Origin: an uncultured Clostridia bacterium
GTDB lineage: Bacteria > Bacillota > Clostridia > UBA1381
Assembly (NCBI GenBank): GCA_905236685.1
Contig: CAJOPD010000059.1
Location: 1-19,219, forward strand
DNA: 19,219 bases
Direction of reading: 5' to 3'
Under the pieces are notes generated by a model, which did not search any database, was not told where the DNA came from, and saw nothing but the letters and a program-made list of their open reading frames with translations. The position numbers and the translations under genes are program-made. Shown here piece after piece: positions 13,432 to 19,219 of this stretch (positions are counted from its first letter, which is position 1; the number at the start of each line of letters is the position of its first letter).

Positions 13432-14682
13432 ATGGACAAACAAAATACGGCGGGAATTTACAAACAGGAAGAAAGCAAATATCTGAGCTTTCTGTTTTGC
13501 AGTATGTTTTTTCTGCCGATTATTACTGGGTATATAAACGAAATTCTTTCACTGTCAGGGAAATCAACAATTTCCAACTTGACTTATGCGGTTGTTTATT
13601 TGTTCGGTTTCTATGTGCTTTTTGTCGCAATTTTTCAGAACTTTAAAAAAACATTAACGGTATTTGCCATAGTGTGTATCGCGATTTTTCTTCAACTGCT
13701 TTTATATCCCGATGTTCATGCGGTTTTTAAGCTTTCGGGAAGTGTTTTGGAAATAGCCCAGTCCAAGTTTTTCCAGCTTATTGTACTGTCTCTTTCAATA
13801 CTTTTTATAAGTATGTGTTTAACAGGCGAAAGTATGCAGTGGATAAGGTATTACTGCGAAAAATACAGTTATGCCGTAGGTATAGCTTACATAATAACTA
13901 TGCTTTTGCAGTTCGGCGCAAAAAATGTTTCGGTTTATATGACGATTGCGTATGAAGCAATGCCGTCAATACTTATTATAATGTATATGGCGTTCATCGA
14001 GAAGAAGAAAAAGGCATTATATATGTTTATCATATGCGCGGCGCTAATATTTATAGGCGGCTGCCGCGGCGCACTTTTGCAGCTTTGTATTTCGGCAATT
14101 ATCTTCTTCTTCATCAATGAAGAGCCGATACTAAGTCCCAAAAAGTTTGCTATATTAACGGTTGGTATAATTGTTGCATTTTTTGTTTACCTCAACTTCA
14201 ATCGAATACTTATGCTAATCGGAAATTACTTGGAAGCGCATAATTTTTCGAGCAGAACAGTAAGAATGTTACTCGGTTCTTCGGGTGAGGGTGATATTTT
14301 TCACTTTGACGACAGGTTAGAGGTTTACAGAATGTCTATCGCCGCAACCAGTACGAGCGGAAACGGCATATTTGTATATCCAAGCGGAATATATTATCCG
14401 CACAATATTGTTTTGGAATTCCTGCTGGGATACGGATACATAATCGGTACCGTTTTGCTGCTGTTGTTGTTATTTGTCATTTTCAAAAGCTACCGCGCTA
14501 TAAGAAGAACGGGAAATCAGTTTGAACTGCTTTTGTGGATTTCGGCATTTACGACAATTTTTGTAAAACTTATGGTGTCGGCTTCATATCTTACTGACAG
14601 GGCGTTCTGGTTTTACTTGTCTTTAATGCTCTATTCCATAAGAACAGGAGGCGAGCGCGCAAATGATAAAAAGCTTAGCTAA
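13432..14682 (+). CDS. Wzy-type polysaccharide polymerase (O-antigen polymerase/ligase-like)
   Basis: 416 residues, strongly hydrophobic, with about ten to eleven membrane segments. A larger extracytoplasmic loop (about residues 275-330: RTVRMLLGSSG, DDRLEVYRMS, then YYPHNIVLEFLLGYGYIIG) carries the PHN-x-x-LE pattern common in polymerases and ligases of the Wzy/WaaL group. Such proteins link undecaprenyl-bound repeat units into polymer on the outer face of the membrane. GGGTGA stands close upstream of the ATG. The gap of 55 bases to the acyltransferase is the largest within the operon and contains a hairpin. Primary sequence in this family is poorly conserved, so the call rests on topology, the loop motif and context. 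Confidence 0.82.
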   Translation: MDKQNTAGIYKQEESKYLSFLFCSMFFLPIITGYINEILSLSGKSTISNLTYAVVYLFGFYVLFVAIFQNFKKTLTVFAIVCIAIFLQLLLYPDVHAVFKLSGSVLEIAQSKFFQLIVLSLSILFISMCLTGESMQWIRYYCEKYSYAVGIAYIITMLLQFGAKNVSVYMTIAYEAMPSILIIMYMAFIEKKKKALYMFIICAALIFIGGCRGALLQLCISAIIFFFINEEPILSPKKFAILTVGIIVAFFVYLNFNRILMLIGNYLEAHNFSSRTVRMLLGSSGEGDIFHFDDRLEVYRMSIAATSTSGNGIFVYPSGIYYPHNIVLEFLLGYGYIIGTVLLLLLLFVIFKSYRAIRRTGNQFELLLWISAFTTIFVKLMVSASYLTDRAFWFYLSLMLYSIRTGGERANDKKLS

Positions 14683-15337
14683 ACGGGCTATTTGTATTTA
14701 TTATAAGTGCAAATTCAGGAAAAAGGCGTCAATATCTGCCGCAACAACAATTTTGGGCGGCTGTGATTTTGAAGGAAAAAACCGAGTAGGCGCAAAAAAT
14801 TACCTTAAAAATGTAAAAATAGGACTTTTTACAATTTTAGGCGATAAAGATGAGTTTGCGAACGCAAAAATCGGAAGATACTGCTCAATCGGGAGCAATA
14901 TAAAGCTGGTCTATTCCAATCACCCGCTTGATTTTGTTTCAACGCACCATATATTCTACAATTCGGCGGAGCACGGCGAAACCTTTAATAAAGACTATGA
15001 TTTTAACGAGATTATAACAGATGAAAACGGCTTGTGTCTTGACATAGGCAATGATGTCTGGATAGGCGATAATGTAATTATAAAGGGCGGAATTCATATA
15101 GGAAACGGCGCCGTTTTGGGAATGGGAGCCGTTGTGACAAAAGATGTTCCGCCTTATGCCATTGTTGCGGGAAATCCTGCAAGGATTATACGGTATCGGT
15201 TTGATGAAAAAACCGTTTCCGAGCTTCAAAAGCTTAAATGGTGGGAATGGCAAGAGGAAAAGGTGCAAAGATATGCGCATCTTTTTAACAACCCTGCCGC
15301 ACTGGCGGAAGAATGTTTTGATAAAGAGGAAAAGTGA
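14663..15337 (+). CDS. left-handed beta-helix (hexapeptide repeat) acetyltransferase
   Basis: 224 residues. From about residue 20 hexapeptide repeats appear, including IGRYCSIGSNIKLV (about 71) and DVWIGDNVIIKGGIHIGNGA (about 132). VVTKDVPPYAIVAGNPARII follows, the standard end of the coil before the C-terminal helix. A loop with SNHPLDFVSTHHIFY (about 85) resembles the xenobiotic/Vat subgroup and holds the likely catalytic His. It should use acetyl-CoA in the cytoplasm to acetylate a sugar of the repeat unit or a nucleotide sugar. The gene overlaps the polymerase gene by 20 bases; AGGAGG lies 11 bases before the ATG. Confidence 0.93.
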   Translation: MIKSLAKRAICIYYKCKFRKKASISAATTILGGCDFEGKNRVGAKNYLKNVKIGLFTILGDKDEFANAKIGRYCSIGSNIKLVYSNHPLDFVSTHHIFYNSAEHGETFNKDYDFNEIITDENGLCLDIGNDVWIGDNVIIKGGIHIGNGAVLGMGAVVTKDVPPYAIVAGNPARIIRYRFDEKTVSELQKLKWWEWQEEKVQRYAHLFNNPAALAEECFDKEEK

Positions 15338-15339
15338 CG

Positions 15340-16521
15340 ATGAAAAGTTTTGCTGTTGTTTTGGTATGCTATAACCGCTTAGGCGGAGTTAGGCGCCTTT
15401 TAAAAAGTCTTGAAACAGCCGATTATGCGGGGCGGAACGATATTCATCTGATATTCAGCATTGACCGCTCGGGCTCTGATGAAATTGAGCAGTTCGCAAA
15501 GGAATATACCTGGAAATTCGGCGAAAAACATATCCGTACATTTCCCGAAAGGCAGGGTCTTAAAAAGCATATCTTGTCTTGCGGAGATTTTACGGAGCAG
15601 TACGATATTGTCACCATTTTGGAAGATGATATATATTTAAGCAGTTCGTTTTACCGCTATGCGTATGCGGCGGCAGACTTCTATTTTGATGACGATAATG
15701 TCGCAGGAATTTCACTTTACGGATTTCAAAAGAACTGGCTCGACTGGGTTGTAAGGTTTGAGCCGCAAAAATACGGCGAATTTGATACATATTTTATGAA
15801 AATCGCGCAGTCTTGGGGCGAGGTATGGACAAATCGCAAGTGGGCGGCATTTAAGGAATGGCTGAAAGATAATGAGGACTTTAAAAAGGATAATGAAGAT
15901 GTACCTTATGCACTTTTGACTTTCCCCGAAAGCTCGTGGCTCAAATATCACGATAAATATCTGATTAAAGCGGACAAGTACTTTGTTTATCCGTATTACA
16001 GCTATTCAACAAACTTTTCCGACACGGGCGAGCACGCCAATTTTTGCACAACAGACCATCAGGTCGAGCTTATGTACGGAAAAACCGAGTTTAAATTCCC
16101 CGAGTTTAATGAAAAAAGCATTAAATACGACCAGTATATGAACAGGGAAGGCTTGGAGGAGTATCTGGGCGTTAAAAAGGAAGATTTGTGCGTTGATTTT
16201 TGGGGAACAAAGCCCAAATCGGACAAAAGGTACCTGCTGTCGATTGATTTTAAGCCGTACAAGGCGGTAAAATCCTATCAGCTTTCTTTAAGACCGATAG
16301 AAATGGCAGTAATAAACGGGATTAAAGGAAACGGAATATATCTTTACGATACCTTTGAGAAGGCTGACGGAAAACGGTTCAACGGAAAATTCCGCCGTTA
16401 TAAATATTCAATAAGGGCGGGGGAGTCGAAAAAAATCCGCGACTTTGCGTTGTGGCTGAGGGTGTATGACCTTACCGTCAGGATAAAGGGGAAAATTAAC
16501 AGAAAAATCAAAAAAAGCTGA
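15340..16521 (+). CDS. GT-A-type glycosyltransferase
   Basis: 393 residues from the ATG at 15340, with GAGG ten bases upstream; a GTG two codons earlier overlaps the previous stop and is the alternative. The N-terminal domain has FAVVLVCYNRLGGVRRLLKS, HLIFSIDRSGSDE (about 35) and VTILEDDIYLSSSFYRY (about 88), where EDD is the probable metal/nucleotide motif. The pattern recalls GNT-I-like and family 2 enzymes. A second half rich in aromatic residues (about 120-270) should form the acceptor side, and a basic tail (to KGKINRKIKKS) may contact the membrane. It is larger than a minimal family 2 enzyme. Donor and acceptor are unknown. Confidence 0.82.
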   Translation: MKSFAVVLVCYNRLGGVRRLLKSLETADYAGRNDIHLIFSIDRSGSDEIEQFAKEYTWKFGEKHIRTFPERQGLKKHILSCGDFTEQYDIVTILEDDIYLSSSFYRYAYAAADFYFDDDNVAGISLYGFQKNWLDWVVRFEPQKYGEFDTYFMKIAQSWGEVWTNRKWAAFKEWLKDNEDFKKDNEDVPYALLTFPESSWLKYHDKYLIKADKYFVYPYYSYSTNFSDTGEHANFCTTDHQVELMYGKTEFKFPEFNEKSIKYDQYMNREGLEEYLGVKKEDLCVDFWGTKPKSDKRYLLSIDFKPYKAVKSYQLSLRPIEMAVINGIKGNGIYLYDTFEKADGKRFNGKFRRYKYSIRAGESKKIRDFALWLRVYDLTVRIKGKINRKIKKS

Positions 16522-16551
16522 CCGGTTTTTCGGTGCTGAGGGTGCGGTAGT

Positions 16552-17724
16552 ATGAGCAGAATAGTCTTTCTTTCCAGATTTTTCGGTAATATGTCGGCAA
16601 ACGCTATTTGTGCCGAAAATATCGCAAAAGAACTAAAAAAAATGGGGCATAAGGTTGATATAATAAGTTATGAGGAAAGCCCGGAAAAAGCGGAAGGCAA
16701 GGGAATTTATATAATAACCAAGCCCGCCGTCTCCGAAAAAAGCATATTGGGAAGAGCAGGAAGTATTGCAAGTATTGTTTTAGGAAGTATGTCAAGCGCT
16801 GTTGACAAGGATTTGACCGCTCTTTATTATGACAAGCTGTGCCAAATTCATAACGCGGAGCCTGTTGATGTAGTCGTAGCAATGCATTTTCCTTTTGAAA
16901 GCATACAGGCGCTGGCGCAGTTTAAAATTAAATATCCAAAGGTGAAAGCGGTTATATATGAACTGGACTCCGCTGTAGACGGCATAAAGCTGTCAAAAAT
17001 GCCGCTATTTTTTAACAGGGCTGCGGAAAAATGGCTTTCGCAAAAATATGCGATTTGCGATACGGTTGTTATTATGAAGAGCCACGAGACATATTGGAAA
17101 AGCAAATTTGCAAAAAAGTTCGGGGATAAGTTAAGGCTTGCCGATATTCCCGTGCTGACCGAAAGAATACAGCATAAAAGGGAAGAAAAAGCACAGGTCA
17201 CAATGCTTTATTCGGGACTTTTGGAAAAGAAATACCGTTCCCCCTCGTATATGCTTGCCGTTTTAAAGGAGCTTAAAAAAGGACTTGAATTTGAGATTTC
17301 CTTTTACAGCAAGGGGGACTGCGAAGAGGAAATAAAAGAGGCTGCAAAAGAAATAAAGGGAATACGGCAGTGCGGTTATGTTTCTGTGGCAGAGCTCGAA
17401 AGGGCAACCGAAAGCGCCGATATTTTGGTAAATATCGGGAACGCGGTTTCAAAAAGCGTACCGTCAAAAATGATAACATATATGTCTTACGGAAAGCCGA
17501 TAATTCATTTTTCGTCGCAGGAAGACGATATTTGCAGGAAGTATATGGAAAGGTATCCGCTGTCGCTTATTTTAGACGGTTCGGAGCAATCGGAGACTGC
17601 CTGCGGAAAAATAGCCGATTTTATAGAAAAAACAAAGGGGAAAAGGGCAGAATTTGATAAAATCAGGGAAATGTTTGCCCAAAGCGACCCTAAATACAGC
17701 GCAAACATAATTTGCGAAAAGTAA
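16552..17724 (+). CDS. GT-B fold glycosyltransferase (GT4-like)
   Basis: 390 residues. The start, RIVFLSRFFGNMSANAICAE with KMGHKVDIIS, is the glycine-loop and second strand of a GT-B N-terminal domain. AVIYELDSAVDG lies near 141, and the C-terminal domain starts near VTMLYSGLLEKKYRSP (about 218). The donor loop reads SVPSKMITYMSYGKPIIHF (about 302-320), aligned with the PSK-x-x-EYM-x-x-GKP type of GT4 enzymes but with Thr in place of the usual Glu. It lies 30 bases after the preceding stop with GAGG ten bases before the ATG. Function beyond glycosyl transfer cannot be said. Confidence 0.85.
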   Translation: MSRIVFLSRFFGNMSANAICAENIAKELKKMGHKVDIISYEESPEKAEGKGIYIITKPAVSEKSILGRAGSIASIVLGSMSSAVDKDLTALYYDKLCQIHNAEPVDVVVAMHFPFESIQALAQFKIKYPKVKAVIYELDSAVDGIKLSKMPLFFNRAAEKWLSQKYAICDTVVIMKSHETYWKSKFAKKFGDKLRLADIPVLTERIQHKREEKAQVTMLYSGLLEKKYRSPSYMLAVLKELKKGLEFEISFYSKGDCEEEIKEAAKEIKGIRQCGYVSVAELERATESADILVNIGNAVSKSVPSKMITYMSYGKPIIHFSSQEDDICRKYMERYPLSLILDGSEQSETACGKIADFIEKTKGKRAEFDKIREMFAQSDPKYSANIICEK

Positions 17725-17749
17725 AAGATGTAATAAATCAGGAGGCAGT

Positions 17750-18922
17750 ATGAAAATAGGCGTAGCAGGACCGTTTAACCCGCAGACAGTAGCGGAATAT
17801 TTTGACAGTAATACAAAGCTGCCCGATATAAATAAAATGGCGACCTCGGTAAATGCATATGTTAAGGGCTTAATTGAACTCGGGCATTTTGTGACGGTAT
17901 TTACCACCTATTCCTTTGAGGGCGAACCGTACTATGTTGACGGGAAAAACATAAGGATTTATTTCATATCAACGCAATTTAAAATTCACGCATTAGGCAG
18001 ACTGAGAATGGCGAAAAAGATACGGAAATGTATTGAAAAAAGCGTTAATTCTCTTGACATTTTACACGCGGAATGGACTTATGAATTTGCTTTGGCAATC
18101 AAGCCGTTTTATAAAAAAATGCCGCTCTTTTGCTCGGTAAGAGACTGGGCACCGTATATACTGAGTTTGGCAAAAAAATCGTCAGGCAGGTATTATTGGG
18201 TACTTAGCTACTATATATTCAGGAAGGTTATGCGCGGCGATAAAATTCATTTTATTGCAAATTCCGAATATACAAAGAGACAGATTTTATCAGAATATCC
18301 TGATAAAAAGGTTGATATAATACCAAATCCGCTTGACGAGAAAAATATATTGCATAAAAGAGAGGAATATCCCAAATATCCCGTATTCATCTCGATAAGT
18401 ACAAGCCCGTTTACCGTGCGCAAAAATAATACCATTTTGCTGAAAGCGTTTTCGCGCTACAAAAAGAATAATCAAGATGCGAAATTGATTGTGGTCGGGA
18501 CATTTTCGGAAGAAATAAGGGAAGAACTTAAAAGCCAAAATTTGCTGGAAGGCGTTGAGCTAACCGGTAGCGTAAGCCACGATGAAGTAATTTCCCTTAT
18601 AGACAGGGCAACAATACTTATACATCCGGCGTTGGAGGAAACCTTTGGGAATATTCTTCTTGAAGGAATGTGCCGAAAGGTGCTGTGTATAGGCGGAGAA
18701 AGCTCAGGCGCTGTTCCGCAGGTGCTCGGATACGGAAAATACGGTATTTTATGCGATGTAAAAAGCGAAGAATCAATAGTTCAGGCTATGGAAAAGGCAA
18801 ACGATGCGGAGCTTTTCAAAAAAATCACAGATGATGCCACAAAATACATTATCCGCGAGTTTACCGAAAAAACCGTGGCACAAAAGCATATAAATTTGTT
18901 CAGCGGCTTTTTAAAAGGCTGA
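17750..18922 (+). CDS. GT4 family glycosyltransferase
   Basis: 390 residues, the classic retaining GT-B layout. The N-terminus is KIGVAGPFNPQTVAEYF, with LIELGHFVTVFTTYS near 45. IANSEYTKRQIL (about 167) and VDIIPNPLDE (about 182) mark the linker region. The C-terminal domain holds FISISTSPFTVRKNNTILLK (about 207-226), where the RKN would match the donor-phosphate Arg-Lys pair, and EETFGNILLEGM (about 301), a complete E-x7-E motif. It is the only one of the three GT-B enzymes here with that motif intact. GGAGG lies four bases before the ATG. Confidence 0.93.
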   Translation: MKIGVAGPFNPQTVAEYFDSNTKLPDINKMATSVNAYVKGLIELGHFVTVFTTYSFEGEPYYVDGKNIRIYFISTQFKIHALGRLRMAKKIRKCIEKSVNSLDILHAEWTYEFALAIKPFYKKMPLFCSVRDWAPYILSLAKKSSGRYYWVLSYYIFRKVMRGDKIHFIANSEYTKRQILSEYPDKKVDIIPNPLDEKNILHKREEYPKYPVFISISTSPFTVRKNNTILLKAFSRYKKNNQDAKLIVVGTFSEEIREELKSQNLLEGVELTGSVSHDEVISLIDRATILIHPALEETFGNILLEGMCRKVLCIGGESSGAVPQVLGYGKYGILCDVKSEESIVQAMEKANDAELFKKITDDATKYIIREFTEKTVAQKHINLFSGFLKG

Positions 18923-18954
18923 TGCTTATGGAAAAAAATTAGGAGGAAAAATAA

Positions 18955-19219
18955 ATGTCAGAATTTAACGGAGCAACGCTTTTGATTACGGGAGGTACGG
19001 GCAGTTTCGGCTCGACCGTATTAAAGCATTTTTTGGAAACGGATATAGGCGAGATACGCATATTTTCCCGTGACGAGAAAAAGCAGGACGATATGCGTCA
19101 CGACATCCAGGCAAAATACCCCGATTGTGCGAACAAGGTAAAATTTTATATAGGAGATGTGCGCGATTTCCGCTCGGTCAAAGACGCTATGCCCGGCGTG
19201 GATTATATTTTTCACGCGG
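18955..19219 (+). CDS. CapE-like UDP-N-acetylglucosamine 4,6-dehydratase (partial, N-terminus)
   Basis: 88 full codons before the right edge. The start has the NAD(P)-binding LLITGGTGSFGSTVLKHFL, then IGEIRIFSRDEKKQDDMRHD and VKFYIGDVRDFRSV, ending at VDYIFHA. These blocks closely match Staphylococcus aureus CapE as I remember it. CapE is the inverting 4,6-dehydratase/5-epimerase that turns UDP-GlcNAc into the first intermediate of UDP-L-FucNAc synthesis. The catalytic residues lie beyond the edge, so retaining dehydratases of the FlaA1/PseB group cannot be fully excluded, but the RIFSRDEKKQDD stretch favours the CapE type. AGGAGG lies eight bases before the ATG. CapF- and CapG-like genes would be expected next. 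Confidence 0.88.
   Translation, partial: MSEFNGATLLITGGTGSFGSTVLKHFLETDIGEIRIFSRDEKKQDDMRHDIQAKYPDCANKVKFYIGDVRDFRSVKDAMPGVDYIFHA

Noticed and set aside
14939..15280. 113-codon minus-strand frame opposite the hexapeptide acetyltransferase
   Set aside because: Antisense shadow of a well-supported gene; no ribosome binding site or domain.
16521..16534. Small hairpin ACCG-GTTTTT-CGGT after the glycosyltransferase stop
   Set aside because: Only a four-base stem and no T tract after it; not credible as a terminator.
18928..18942. Five-codon frame ATG to TAG just before the CapE-like gene
   Set aside because: No Shine-Dalgarno site; more likely spacer than a leader peptide.

Overview
The window reads as chromosomal DNA of an anaerobic, endospore-forming Clostridia-type member of the Bacillota. 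The evidence is a complete-order spoIIIA operon, sigG, an alpha/beta-type small acid-soluble spore protein (SASP), strong Shine-Dalgarno sites and moderate G+C. I cannot name a genus from sequence alone. No tRNA, rRNA, CRISPR array, insertion sequence or phage gene is seen, and no gene-free stretch exceeds 300 bases.

Left part (1-5034, minus strand). Transcription runs right to left: sigG (forespore sigma factor), a terminator overlapping its stop codon, then spoIIIAA-AB-AC-AD-AE-AF-AG-AH, with AH cut by the left edge. These products build the mother cell-to-forespore channel needed to keep sigma-G active, so the regulator and the machine it depends on lie side by side. Several starts are GTG or TTG, genes overlap or nearly touch, and Shine-Dalgarno placement argues that SpoIIIAA, SpoIIIAB and SigG begin a few codons inside their longest reading frames.

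Middle (5001-8397, minus strand). A trkA-trkH potassium-uptake pair is driven by two closely similar sigma-A-like promoters and ends in a strong terminator just before sigG. Upstream lies a two-gene unit: the SASP gene and a 52-codon reading frame starting 2 bases after the SASP stop, followed by a terminator hairpin. This small gene looks real and I do not recognise it.

Right part (8398-19219, plus strand). A surface-polysaccharide operon starts at a perfect consensus sigma-A promoter, with a second candidate upstream. Gene order is: initiating phosphoglycosyl transferase, GT-A glycosyltransferase, GT-B glycosyltransferase, GT-A-like protein, membrane acyltransferase, Wzy-type polymerase, hexapeptide-repeat acetyltransferase, another GT-A-like glycosyltransferase, two GT-B glycosyltransferases and the start of a CapE-like UDP-GlcNAc 4,6-dehydratase. 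Together they suggest a lipid-linked repeat unit, probably containing an N-acetyl-6-deoxyhexosamine such as FucNAc, carrying acyl groups and polymerised by Wzy. No flippase or chain-length regulator is in view; they may lie beyond the right edge.
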